Positions 27,398-35,926 of a stretch of DNA of 64,000 nucleotides are shown here, piece after piece. The stretch lies in assembly GCF_023716565.1 (NCBI RefSeq), contig NZ_CP071848.1, forward strand, positions 2,170,001 through 2,234,000, in the 5' to 3' direction. A program made the position numbers and the translations under genes. Position 1 is the first letter of the stretch. The number at the start of each line of letters is the position of its first letter. The stretch is from Vibrio sp. SCSIO 43136. GTDB taxonomy: Bacteria > Pseudomonadota > Gammaproteobacteria > Enterobacterales > Vibrionaceae. The notes below the pieces were generated by a model. The model was not told the DNA's origin. It was given only the letters and a program-made list of their open reading frames with translations, and ran no database searches.

Positions 27398-28456
27398 TTA
27401 ACGAGATCTGGTGAGGAGCCAAAGCAGATAGAATCCACCGATAATTCCGCATACTCTTCCGATTGGCAAATTAATATCAAATGGTATCAATTGGGTGGCT
27501 ACGTCGGCGATGAGCAATATCAGCGCTCCCATTAAGGCCGATGAAAAAATGGGTAGGTTGGCAGTGCATCTTAGTCTAACTGCAAGTTGTGGTGCGGCTA
27601 ATGCGATAAAGGCGATAGGACCAGTTGATGCAGTAGCCAATGCGGCCAGTGATACACCCAACAACGTTAGAATAAGGCGTAGCTTTAAAACTCGTACCCC
27701 GATTGATTGGGCACGTAACTCACCTACCTCTAGGGCTGCGATTGCTGTTGAAAATAGTTTGGCTACGGGCAGAAGTATTGCAACGCCAATGATCACTGGA
27801 AGTGCATGTTCCCATGTCCTAGCATGGAGTGAACCAGCAAGCCATAAGTTGGCGCTGATAGCATTATCTATCTCTCCTTTTACCAACAACAGCCCGTTAA
27901 ATGCACTCAATATTGCGCCCACGCCAATTCCGGTTAGAACCAGATTTTGACGCTTAATGGTACCTCCTTGATAAGACAGTACCAGAACGATCGCAGCTGT
28001 TACGACCCCACCAACAATAGCCCCAATTGCAACCTGAATTGAGCCACCACCAAAGTAGATGATCTGAATAAGTGCGCCCGCTGCCGCACCAGAGGTAAAA
28101 CCAATAATATCGGGGGAACCCAAAGGGTTACGGGAAATTGACTGGAAAATTGAACCTGCGATCCCTAGCGCTGCCCCCGCAAAAACTGCGGTTAGCACTC
28201 TGGGTAAGCGAATATCCCATAAGATCTTAGTTTGAAAGCCTGACTCTGCACTTTGTGGGGACAGTAATAGTTCTATCACTTGAGTAACAGTAAAGGGCAA
28301 TTTTCCAACCGTTAACGCAAACAAAGCCAATGCAAAAACTGCAAGAAACATTAGCCCTGCAACAGATGCATTCTTTATATTTACTACGACCGAAGCAGAC
28401 CTATAACGCACTGCGTATACATGTCGAGAAGAAAGTACTTTTGTAACAGTAACCAC
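27398..28456 (-). CDS. fepG: Ferric-siderophore ABC permease (FepG-like)
   Basis: A 352-residue FecCD-family permease with about ten helices. Family motifs are RLPRVLTAVFAGAALGIAGSIFQSISRNPLGSPDIIGFTSGA and GPIAFIALAAPQLAVRL, the latter contacting the ATPase. The N-terminal 30 residues precede the first helix and are longer than usual, so the true start may be one of the internal codons. It is one base away from the upstream permease gene; the two form the membrane heterodimer. Confidence 0.88.
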   Translation of the reverse strand: MVTVTKVLSSRHVYAVRYRSASVVVNIKNASVAGLMFLAVFALALFALTVGKLPFTVTQVIELLLSPQSAESGFQTKILWDIRLPRVLTAVFAGAALGIAGSIFQSISRNPLGSPDIIGFTSGAAAGALIQIIYFGGGSIQVAIGAIVGGVVTAAIVLVLSYQGGTIKRQNLVLTGIGVGAILSAFNGLLLVKGEIDNAISANLWLAGSLHARTWEHALPVIIGVAILLPVAKLFSTAIAALEVGELRAQSIGVRVLKLRLILTLLGVSLAALATASTGPIAFIALAAPQLAVRLRCTANLPIFSSALMGALILLIADVATQLIPFDINLPIGRVCGIIGGFYLLWLLTRSR

Positions 28457-28457
28457 A

Positions 28458-29492
28458 CTAACGCCTAATTAAAAATAGGAAGAAAGGCCCGCCGATTAAT
28501 GCCACCATAACTCCGGCACTTATTTCATCAGGATAACCAACGATACGGCCTAATATGTCGGCGAAAAGCAACAATAGCGCTGAAATCAACATAGATGCTG
28601 GTAAAAGCTTTTTATGGTCAGTACCCACTATCAATTTGGTAATATGGGGAGCCGTCAAGCCAAGAAAGCTAATCGGGCCTGCGGCTGCGGTCGCACTGCC
28701 CGCTAATATCGTTGCGACAAAGCACGACCCAGCCCAAACCAGTTTTGGGTTAATCCCTAGTGTTATGCCTTTCTCGAAACCCAGTACGATGGAATCAAGC
28801 GGCTTCGCTAGAGCCAACGACAAAAGTAGCCCGACAGCAATAAAAATAGTCACTGGGTACAACACGTCGTAGCCACGTCCTTGCAATGAACCGACAGACC
28901 AGTGGCGATACTGATGAAAGACTTCTTGATGGCTATTAATGGTGATTAAACTGGAGAATGCCAGCAACATAATCGTTAATGCTGTACCGGACAAAACTAC
29001 TCGAACGGTATCAACTTTCCTGCCTCTGCCCGCAAACAGGTAAACCATAAAACCAGCCAATGCAGCACCCAAAAACCCAAGCCACATATGGCTTACAAGA
29101 CTTGTCAGGCCGAACAAAGCAATGCCTAACACCACCATGGTCATTGCACCTGCGTTGACTCCAAGGATCCCTGGATCAGATAAAGGGTTACGAGTAAGGG
29201 CTTGCATTATGATACCTGAGACCCCTAAGGCAGCCCCTACCACTACAGCGAGTAGGGTCCTCGGAATTCGCAAGTAGTGCACCACTAGGTGTTGAGAGTT
29301 TTGTGGATCAAAGTGAAATAAAGCCTCTAACGTAGTGGCTATAGCAATATCTCTAGACCCAACAAAAAGGCTAAGCACCATTAAGACAGGCAAACTCACT
29401 AATGCAAGCAGTAGAGAGACGTTCAGTCGATGCTTTTCCAAATGCTTGCTTTGAGGAAAATGCACAGCCACTGGATTAACTTTTTCTGCCAC
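28458..29492 (-). CDS. fepD: Ferric-siderophore ABC permease (FepD-like)
   Basis: A 344-residue FecCD-family permease. The hallmarks are RIPRTLLAVVVGAALGVSGIIMQALTRNPLSDPGILGVNAGA and GPISFLGLTAPHITKL. About ten membrane helices are visible. Order in the operon (binding protein, FepD, FepG, FepC) and sequence both fit catecholate import. It begins ten bases after the fepB stop codon. Confidence 0.88.
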   Translation of the reverse strand: MAEKVNPVAVHFPQSKHLEKHRLNVSLLLALVSLPVLMVLSLFVGSRDIAIATTLEALFHFDPQNSQHLVVHYLRIPRTLLAVVVGAALGVSGIIMQALTRNPLSDPGILGVNAGAMTMVVLGIALFGLTSLVSHMWLGFLGAALAGFMVYLFAGRGRKVDTVRVVLSGTALTIMLLAFSSLITINSHQEVFHQYRHWSVGSLQGRGYDVLYPVTIFIAVGLLLSLALAKPLDSIVLGFEKGITLGINPKLVWAGSCFVATILAGSATAAAGPISFLGLTAPHITKLIVGTDHKKLLPASMLISALLLLFADILGRIVGYPDEISAGVMVALIGGPFFLFLIRR

Positions 29493-29501
29493 AATCAGTC
29501 A

Positions 29502-30422
29502 CTAACTACCAAATCGTTTAAGCATATTATTGATGATCTCTTTCGAACTATAGAGATCAACCCGGAAAGTATTCTCGCCAAGCCCATAAACTTGCTGGCT
29601 CTTTACCGACGGAAGATTTTTTAACACTTCATCTGACATTAAGTTCTTAGCTCGTTGATCAGTCGCCTCAAGTAAAAAGCTGGTCTCAGCCTCAAGCTGG
29701 GTTAGCTTTTCATAATTAACTCGTAAAAAGTCACTATGAAAGGTAGCCCCGGTATGCCAGCTAGGATCTGGCGATTCAAGCTGAAAGCCTAAGGAAGCCA
29801 ACAATAGAGCATGTGCGCCTTCGGCCTTGGCCACAGCATTAGTCACCCCGGGACCATGGTAACTAATAATATTAACTTTCCCGTCAGGCAGATTCAGTTT
29901 GGCCTTAGCTTGGGCAACCAGTAAATCAAACTCTGTCACTGTTTGTTCGACTTGCTTTTCACGGCCCATTGCTTCTCCTAGTTGTTTCGCCAACGCTTGC
30001 CACGACTGGGTGCTGTAATCGACAACAATCGTAGGCGCAATTGCTCTAAACTCGTCTATTTGATCAAGCGCTGAGTCAGCCCCTGATTTGGATACCACAA
30101 TCAAATCCGGCTGCTCAAGGTAAGCAGATTCGAGATCCACACTACCTGCTGGCCAAAGCTTCTTTACCGATCGCTGATGAGCTATCACCTGCCATTGACC
30201 AAAAAAGCCACCAACCGTATCGGTTGCACTTGCTATTAACGGTGCATCAATAGCTAGTAAAGTGCCTGTTACGGTTACTGAGGTAGAAAGCACTCTAGCG
30301 GGTTTAGCGGTGATGGTTGTGACACTTCCATCGGCATTAACAAAACTTCTTGGCCAAGCCAGAACATTGGGTGAGGTAGCTACAGTTAATACAACCACCA
30401 ACGCAAAAATAATCTTTTTCAT
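29502..30422 (-). CDS. fepB: Periplasmic ferric-siderophore-binding protein (FepB-like)
   Basis: A 306-residue class III binding protein. The signal peptide is MKKIIFALVVVLTVATSP, ending VLA before WPRSF. Close matches to the E. coli FepB sequence I remember are WPR at the mature start, RVLSTSVTVTGTLLAIDAPLIAS, FGQW, GADSAL, APTIVVDYSTQSWQALAKQLGE, and the C-terminal QVYGLGENTFRVDLYS. FepB carries ferric enterobactin to FepDGC, so the locus probably takes up a catecholate. It follows the acylase gene by 73 bases. Confidence 0.88.
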   Translation of the reverse strand: MKKIIFALVVVLTVATSPNVLAWPRSFVNADGSVTTITAKPARVLSTSVTVTGTLLAIDAPLIASATDTVGGFFGQWQVIAHQRSVKKLWPAGSVDLESAYLEQPDLIVVSKSGADSALDQIDEFRAIAPTIVVDYSTQSWQALAKQLGEAMGREKQVEQTVTEFDLLVAQAKAKLNLPDGKVNIISYHGPGVTNAVAKAEGAHALLLASLGFQLESPDPSWHTGATFHSDFLRVNYEKLTQLEAETSFLLEATDQRAKNLMSDEVLKNLPSVKSQQVYGLGENTFRVDLYSSKEIINNMLKRFGS

Positions 30423-30495
30423 CCTTGAAAAAACTCTTGTGGAATTAATAAATGTGGAGACAAAGGCAAACTAAAAGCCGAGACTGGAAATTACA

Positions 30496-32796
30496 CTAAC
30501 TACTGACAATGGTGACTCGATCAACAATCTTGGTTTTATCCCACTGTTCCGAATAATAAGGCATCGGGTACAACTCTTTATTCAAAAACATCTTCAATTG
30601 ACAAGTACGGGCTAAAGAGTCGACCCCATCGCGCTGACCATGTGCCAATAGCACCTGTGGGCAAATTGAACTTCCCTGCCACTGAGTTAGCTGCAAATAA
30701 GCCGTACCAAATAAGATATACGCAAAGCCATCGGTAGTGAGTTCCGCTGGCATCTCGCCATTAAGAATACCTTGCTCGTAAGATCCACCATGCATAGAAA
30801 TTGGATGTTGCTCTGACGTCTGATAGAGAACGCTACCCCAGGCAGTATCCAAAGCAAAACCTAGTTGCTCAAGCTCGCTCACGGATTGTTCTAATGCTTC
30901 TACTATCGCTACTTGGCTTTGTAACGTAGTAGAGAGTTCGGATTCGACCTCTGGGTTCCCAAAACCGACAACTCGTACCAATCCAGCTTGAATCATCTTG
31001 CCCCAAAGCTGATGAAACAATAATGCCCCACGACTGTCTGAATTGTTCTTTCGATCCCAATTCGCCAATACTTTAAATGCTTGCTTAATTGATGCTGAGC
31101 TATCACTTGACTCTAGCGTCAAAATCCAATCAAGAAACGTCTCAGCCGCATAATTACGGTTATCAAATACCACTTCTAACGCCCGACGAGCTGTAACCTT
31201 GCCGTTAGAACTTATCTCTTGCATTCGTTTATATGACATTATCAGGCGAGGATCATAGTCGAGCCTAGCTGCCGCTAGTGTTCGCTGCTGTTTATGTTGG
31301 CCAAATACCGACGGGTAGTCCGGCTGCTGCTTTCCAAACTCGCTGTACTTATAGCTATTGTTGGTGTTGTGGATGATGCCACGAGAGATAATGTTGGGAT
31401 AAAACGATTTGGCTGCCAACAAGGGTCTCTGATTTTGGTCACGGAACGAATTTTTTGACTGGCTTCCATCCAAAACGTTAAACGCCACGCCTTCTCCTCC
31501 TAGATGGGCACTTGCCATTGCATCGTCAGTGATTGGTGGGACATTCCCCGCAACGACGTAACCCACATCACCATACTTGTCAGCGACAACTAATTGGCAA
31601 AGTACGCCGCGGTTCTGTTCTATCTGCTCAATAAATTCTTTAGTTGAACCAGCCTTTGCCGCCGATAGAAACTGATCCAAGCCCTTAGCATTTCTCTCCC
31701 CCGGATTGGTAATTGCATACCAGCCAGCTGGCCTATTTTGCGATTGGGGAAGTTTGAAGATTGTGCCTAAATGGGTCTGTGCGAACTGGTAGGATTGAAC
31801 AATTACATCACCAGATTCTTGCAGGGTTTCTATATCAATGCTGCGTATAGTTGCCGAGTGATACTTACCATCCATCAAATATTCAACAGAGTCTTGCTTT
31901 AGATTAACCTCCATATATTGGATCACATATGAAGTGACTGTAGCTGCATCCAAAATGCTCCAAGAGACATCGGCGTTATATCCAGTCAACGGCAGTGGAA
32001 AACCTAGGAAAGTGGTGCCTGCCACGTCAAGCTCTCCGGGAATCGTGAGATGACATTGATGCATGTAAATACGTAATTGATGAGGATTTCTTTGCCATGC
32101 AGAATGAGGATTGCCAACTAAGATAGCACTGTCACCTTCTACAACATCACCACCATAAGCCCAAGCATTACTGCCAAAGCCGCCTTCTACTTCAACTGGT
32201 GTGCAATGAGGTGACACCTTTTCATTTGTCGCACCAGTACTGATGCAATTGGCTGAAGCAACTAGATGCGGGCCGATCTCAATTAACTCCTTCATTACCC
32301 CAAAGCGCATGGTGAAGCGTACGATGTCTTCAACATTAAATCGAACCATCGGCTCTTGGCCAACGAGCTGCTGGTATTGTGTGTCACAAAGGTTATCAAC
32401 AAAGTAATTTAGGCCGTTTGCATAGCCAGAAATATAATCCTGTGTTTCGGTGTTTAATCGCTCAAACTCTTCTTTTACCCACTCATCAGCTACTCTAAGC
32501 TTAAACATCAAGTCGGAATTTAGGTTAGTCGTTTTTAGAAAGCCTAAAGTCGAAAAAGCTTCTGGGCCATAGTATCTGGAACGCAGGCCACGCATTGCAA
32601 TCGCCTGTCCAACGAGCTCAATTAACCTATCTCGGGCATGCGCATAGCCATAACCAAACCCTAAGCTTTCATAGTTATCCGCCTGGATACGAGGTACGTC
32701 CTTATCGCTCCAAACAATCTCTACTTGGCTAAACTTCCCTTGAGTTTTATAGGTTAACGTTTTGCTTTCTGGAACCGATTGAGAAATCCGACTCAT
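30496..32796 (-). CDS. Penicillin acylase-family Ntn hydrolase in a siderophore operon
   Basis: A 766-residue Ntn-hydrolase precursor. The alpha-chain part has VEIVWSDKDVPRIQADNYESLGFGYGYAHARDRL and RGLRSRYYG; the self-cleavage site GGFGSNAWAYGG supplies the N-terminal Ser nucleophile of the beta chain (Ser209 from this start), followed by NPHSAW. These match PvdQ-type acylases that deacylate siderophore precursors or N-acyl homoserine lactones. Unlike PvdQ I see no secretion signal; the longer TTG-started frame to 32883 adds 29 residues that do not look like one. The ATG is preceded by AGGAT. It is first in the fep operon, directly downstream of a near-perfect Fur box. It may release or mature the siderophore, in place of a Fes-type esterase. 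Confidence 0.85.
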   Translation of the reverse strand: MSRISQSVPESKTLTYKTQGKFSQVEIVWSDKDVPRIQADNYESLGFGYGYAHARDRLIELVGQAIAMRGLRSRYYGPEAFSTLGFLKTTNLNSDLMFKLRVADEWVKEEFERLNTETQDYISGYANGLNYFVDNLCDTQYQQLVGQEPMVRFNVEDIVRFTMRFGVMKELIEIGPHLVASANCISTGATNEKVSPHCTPVEVEGGFGSNAWAYGGDVVEGDSAILVGNPHSAWQRNPHQLRIYMHQCHLTIPGELDVAGTTFLGFPLPLTGYNADVSWSILDAATVTSYVIQYMEVNLKQDSVEYLMDGKYHSATIRSIDIETLQESGDVIVQSYQFAQTHLGTIFKLPQSQNRPAGWYAITNPGERNAKGLDQFLSAAKAGSTKEFIEQIEQNRGVLCQLVVADKYGDVGYVVAGNVPPITDDAMASAHLGGEGVAFNVLDGSQSKNSFRDQNQRPLLAAKSFYPNIISRGIIHNTNNSYKYSEFGKQQPDYPSVFGQHKQQRTLAAARLDYDPRLIMSYKRMQEISSNGKVTARRALEVVFDNRNYAAETFLDWILTLESSDSSASIKQAFKVLANWDRKNNSDSRGALLFHQLWGKMIQAGLVRVVGFGNPEVESELSTTLQSQVAIVEALEQSVSELEQLGFALDTAWGSVLYQTSEQHPISMHGGSYEQGILNGEMPAELTTDGFAYILFGTAYLQLTQWQGSSICPQVLLAHGQRDGVDSLARTCQLKMFLNKELYPMPYYSEQWDKTKIVDRVTIVSS

Positions 32797-32914
32797 GCTG
32801 TTTTGAATCCTAGTACTTGCGTTTACCCGACACTTGTCTAACAGCTGGCGAAGATAACAAACGAATCCATTTGATAATCTCAAGCTGCTTTCTCAATGCC
32901 CTTCCTTTTGATAA

Positions 32915-32933
32915 GATAATGATTATCATTACC
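32915..32933. promoter_or_regulatory. Fur box between the acylase-fep operon and the araC gene
   Basis: GATAATGATTATCATTACC matches 17 of 19 positions of the Fur consensus GATAATGATAATCATTATC. Placed between divergent genes, it can repress the acylase-fep operon and the regulator together. Confidence 0.88.
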
Positions 32934-32966
32934 GAACCAGTGATGATACAAAGCTTTATCCCTCTG

Positions 32967-32983
32967 TACTTCTGAATTTGTGC
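32967..32983 (-). promoter_or_regulatory. 17-base AraC-type operator candidate (copy 2)
   Basis: Identical to 26456-26472 (TACTTCTGAATTTGTGC), same orientation, 34 bases beyond the Fur box when read toward the acylase gene. Similarity continues weakly for about ten bases (GTGC-x-TTT then G-x-CA). Confidence 0.55.
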
Positions 32984-33075
32984 TTTTTTGTCAAATTTAA
33001 ATAGTACTTAGGATTCTGGGAGAATGTATTTAATTCGAACAGAAGTCGGTTATTGATATACCAAGCGATTCTTAT

Positions 33076-33930
33076 ATGGAAATAACAAATAAAGTCATTA
33101 ACAATGCCATTGAATACATTTTCGACAACCTAACCAGTGATCTAGGTGTCGAAGAGGTTGCAAGCTATTGCAATTTATCGAAGTTTCACTTTAGTCGCCT
33201 ATTTAAGAAATCTACTGGCGAAAGTATTTACTCGTTAATCAAACGACTTAAGATGGAGGATAGTGCCATCGTGCTTGGCACCAATACCAACAACTCTATT
33301 ACCGATATTGGTTTAGGTTACGGGTACAGCTCATCAAACTACAGCTCAGCATTTACCAAGCACCATGGGATCTCTCCAGCAAAATTTAGAAAACTCAAAA
33401 AAGACAGAAAATTTGACTTAGTAAACCATGTCGACGGGAAAGAAATTATATACCAAGATTATGAATACTATGACAAAAGTGTGATTATTAGACAGCTAGA
33501 AGACATTAGAGTATTGTACCGACGCTACATAGGTGACTATGGCGACCTTGTCGAGCACTGGCCAAAGTTTATCGATGAGCATAGTGACCTGGTCCAAGAT
33601 GATTCACAGTTAATTGATGTGTGTTATAGCGACCCTAACATCACTGACAGAAAACGCTGCATCTATGATATTTGCATTAAAATAGATTCGGATACTGTCT
33701 TACCAGAACATATAACCACCGACACACGTATTATTAAAGGTGGTAAGTTTGCATCTTACTCAGCGAAAGGCAATCCAAGTATAATTGCACATGATTATAA
33801 AGGTGTATTTAATGTATGGTTACCCAACAGTGGATATAGCCTAGATAATAGAATTAGGTTTGACTCCTATAAAGTAGTTAAACCTGAAGATCGATATTTT
33901 GAAGTTGACATCAACCTTCCAATTCAGTAG
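33076..33930 (+). CDS. AraC-family regulator with GyrI-like effector domain
   Basis: A 284-residue activator. The two helix-turn-helix motifs are at the N terminus (about 8-105): LGVEEVASYCNLSKFHFSRLFKK and ITDIGLGYGYSSSNYSSAFTKHHGISPAKFRKL. The remainder (about 120-284) resembles the GyrI/SbmC small-molecule-binding fold. It is divergent from the Fur-controlled fep-acylase operon. Siderophore clusters often carry an AraC activator that responds to the ferric siderophore (PchR, YbtA), and this is the likely role here; the 17-base repeats upstream of both iron operons are candidate sites. The ligand is unknown. Low GC compared with neighbours suggests horizontal history. Confidence 0.88.
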   Translation: MEITNKVINNAIEYIFDNLTSDLGVEEVASYCNLSKFHFSRLFKKSTGESIYSLIKRLKMEDSAIVLGTNTNNSITDIGLGYGYSSSNYSSAFTKHHGISPAKFRKLKKDRKFDLVNHVDGKEIIYQDYEYYDKSVIIRQLEDIRVLYRRYIGDYGDLVEHWPKFIDEHSDLVQDDSQLIDVCYSDPNITDRKRCIYDICIKIDSDTVLPEHITTDTRIIKGGKFASYSAKGNPSIIAHDYKGVFNVWLPNSGYSLDNRIRFDSYKVVKPEDRYFEVDINLPIQ

Positions 33931-34028
33931 TAATAATTAAAAGCACATTCTATTTTAATATATTTTGCACCTGCTAATGATAATTGGCCGGTGCAAGAGC
34001 ATGGGTATTAACTAAGCTTAAGGAAATC

Positions 34029-34832
34029 ATGATGACTAAAGGAACTGGCCCTCGCCTTATTCACTGCGTTCGCAAGGAATATATTACACCAAATCTTTTG
34101 CGGATTACCTTTAGTGGTGACGAGCTGGACGGCTTCCCAGACGATCAGAACGGTGCGATGATCAAACTCTTCTTTCCTAATGCTAAAACGGGCCTTTTAG
34201 AGCTGCCTTACATGCAAGATGGCGTGATGAACTGGCCAGTAAACAAGCCAGTATCTAGGGCGTATACAGTAAGGTACTATCGCCCAGAGCAGAATGAACT
34301 TGATGTTGATTTCGTCACCCATAGTGCGAACAGTCCTGCTTCTGGCTGGGCTATTTCAGCGAATACTGGCGACACCATTGCTGTTGCGGGCCCAGGTGGG
34401 CAATACCCTCTAATCAATAACAGCGATTGGCATATTGTACTAGCAGATCTAACTGGTGCTGCGGCCTTTAGTGCTCTGTTGGAAAACTTAGATTCGGCAG
34501 CCAAAGGCATAGCCGTACTTGAAGTATATAACGCTGAGGATATTCATGAGATTCAATGCCCGCAAGGCATTAAACTAGTTTGGTTACTAAAAAATTCTGA
34601 TAAGAGAAGTTTATTTGACGTCTTAGTAGAATGCCAAATTCCTGAAGATGTGAATCAAATTTCCGCCTTTGTTGCTGCCGAAAATGAGTGTGTTATTCAA
34701 TGCAGAAATTATCTCCGCAATACACTGTCTGTTGAGCGAAAAAATATCAACGCAATGCCATACTGGCGCAAAGGCAAAGATGAAGATACCTATCATGACG
34801 AGCGCCATGAGGTTATGAATGCCGCTTACTAG
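34029..34832 (+). CDS. Siderophore-interacting FAD-binding reductase (ViuB/SIP family)
   Basis: A 267-residue cytoplasmic flavoprotein. The ferredoxin-reductase-like fold is seen as NLLRITFSGDELDGFP, the FAD-binding SRAYTVRYYRPEQNELDVDFVTH motif, and GPGGQYPL. SIP proteins reduce Fe(III)-siderophores in the cytosol to release Fe(II). I start it at the ATG preceded by AAGGA (34021-34025); the open frame upstream begins with TTG without a ribosome-binding site. Forty bases upstream, CTAATGATAATTGG is a partial Fur-like site. It likely acts downstream of the FepBDGC importer encoded divergently. Confidence 0.88.
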   Translation: MMTKGTGPRLIHCVRKEYITPNLLRITFSGDELDGFPDDQNGAMIKLFFPNAKTGLLELPYMQDGVMNWPVNKPVSRAYTVRYYRPEQNELDVDFVTHSANSPASGWAISANTGDTIAVAGPGGQYPLINNSDWHIVLADLTGAAAFSALLENLDSAAKGIAVLEVYNAEDIHEIQCPQGIKLVWLLKNSDKRSLFDVLVECQIPEDVNQISAFVAAENECVIQCRNYLRNTLSVERKNINAMPYWRKGKDEDTYHDERHEVMNAAY

Positions 34833-34914
34833 AGCAAAGTTCATAGCTTAGTTAGCCAATTTACCAGCGGAATTTGGAAGGCTATTCACTCCAATTAAAA
34901 CTACCCCCCAAAAA

Positions 34915-34955
34915 ACGAAAAAAGCCGTCAACAAGTAAACTTGTTAACGGCTTTC
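34915..34955 (-). terminator. Native terminator of the tRNA-Arg gene
   Basis: On the minus strand AAAGCCGTTAACAAG and CTTGTTGACGGCTTT pair around TTTA and are followed by T-rich sequence. It lies just past the left tRNA copy, outside the integrated element, and presumably ended the original tRNA transcript; it can also end the reductase gene on the plus strand. Confidence 0.8.
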
Positions 34956-34961
34956 TCTAAT

Positions 34962-35047
34962 AATGGCACGCCCTGTAGGATTCGAACCTACGACCACATC
35001 CTTAGAAGGGACGTGCTCTATCCAGCTGAGCTAAGGGCGCGCTACAG
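34962..35047. repeat. Left attachment repeat (86 bp, contains tRNA-Arg)
   Basis: Identical, base for base as far as I can read, to 40991-41076, and in direct orientation. It runs from two bases past the tRNA 3' end to seven bases past the 5' end. These repeats bound the integrated element. Confidence 0.9.
34964..35040 (-). tRNA. tRNA-Arg (anticodon TCT), left copy
   Basis: Seventy-seven bases from GCGCCCTTAGCTCAG to a genome-encoded CCA. The anticodon loop CTTCTAA gives TCT, decoding AGA. T-arm GGTTCGAATCC is intact. Its promoter has been replaced by element sequence: no TATAAT lies at the usual distance, only a weak TTAATT. It keeps the host terminator. Confidence 0.95.
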
Positions 35048-35123
35048 CAGAGAAAAACAGAATTAAGTGTTTAATTTTCAACAACTTAATATCATTCCCG
35101 CTTATACTTCTTTATGTGCAAGA

Positions 35124-35157
35124 CACAGTCTACGTGGCGAAAATTAGCAGGACTGTG
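35124..35157. repeat. Inverted repeat at the left end of the element (arm-site candidate)
   Basis: CACAGTC and GACTGTG arms are separated by 20 bases. The same arms, 21 bases apart, lie at 40945-40979 next to the right tRNA copy. Their presence at both ends suggests arm-type binding sites for integrase or an excision factor. Confidence 0.5.
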
Positions 35158-35230
35158 CTCAATGAGTCAAGGGATAATCGACAATACTAAACCAAGTGAT
35201 CAATATTGCATCACAACGGCATGCAACCAG

Positions 35231-35731
35231 TTAAAACAGGGGTGGAGAAACATTGGGAGCGTACTTGATGAAAGCTTCCTCGTATTCATCCAGTGCTTTT
35301 TTGGCGATGTTCCTTAATGGCTTGAGCTCATTAGACTTAACTAGATCTTCATCCACAACCAGCTCAAAGGACACTTCTCGTACTTCACACATGTACAATA
35401 GTTGATACCAAAGCTCTTGGCATGCTACAGGCTTCTTATTTGCTGTCTGCCACCCCCTCTGCTGCCACTTTCTGACCCCTTCCATCATCCCTTTCACCAC
35501 ATGATGGTTACGAGTGTAGACTGTCACCTTAGTTTCGATAGGTGTAAGCTTTAACCCTTCAACAATTGCATTTAGGTCAGCACGAAAGCCTTCTACTTTT
35601 CCACCAGCTAAGATTCCTGATCGACTTAATGGCTCCAGTCCCATATCCACGGAAAAAGCCCATGCAGCGGCCTGATGATCTCCTAGACTGCCCCCTGTTC
35701 TTTTAGTCCCAAAGCAATATAAATGAATCAT
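35231..35731 (-). CDS. RNase H-like protein lacking catalytic acids (degenerate)
   Basis: A 166-residue protein. The ATG of MIHLYCFGTK is preceded by GGAG at six bases; the longer open frame has no such site. The middle reads like RNase HI: VTVYTRNHHVVKGMMEGVRKWQQRGWQTANKKPVACQELW lines up with the Asp70 strand and the following handle of E. coli RNase HI (WKKRGWKTA-x-x-KPVKN-x-DLW). The catalytic acids are largely lost: the Asp10 position is Cys6 or Phe7, Asp70 is Arg74, and no Asp replaces Asp134; only Asp52 sits at Glu48. A binding or regulatory role is therefore likelier than cleavage. It is the last gene of the element before the left repeat. Confidence 0.72.
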   Translation of the reverse strand: MIHLYCFGTKRTGGSLGDHQAAAWAFSVDMGLEPLSRSGILAGGKVEGFRADLNAIVEGLKLTPIETKVTVYTRNHHVVKGMMEGVRKWQQRGWQTANKKPVACQELWYQLLYMCEVREVSFELVVDEDLVKSNELKPLRNIAKKALDEYEEAFIKYAPNVSPPLF

Positions 35732-35926
35732 TGTTACTCCATATTTGTGTAATTTGAATCCAATCCTACACAGCCCTATGGATGCCATCAACACAAAATT
35801 AACTTAAGTGATTGAAACAAAAGGATAAACATCCGTTAACGGATGGAGTTTTGGTCACTATAATCTAAGGTAAGTTGCTAGCTTCATTGGAGTTAATTTC
35901 TGATGGGGACATCATTAGAATTGAAA

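Noticed and set aside
33973..33991. Second Fur box before the siderophore-interacting protein gene
   Set aside because: Only about 11 of 19 positions match; kept as a remark in the gene entry, not as a site.
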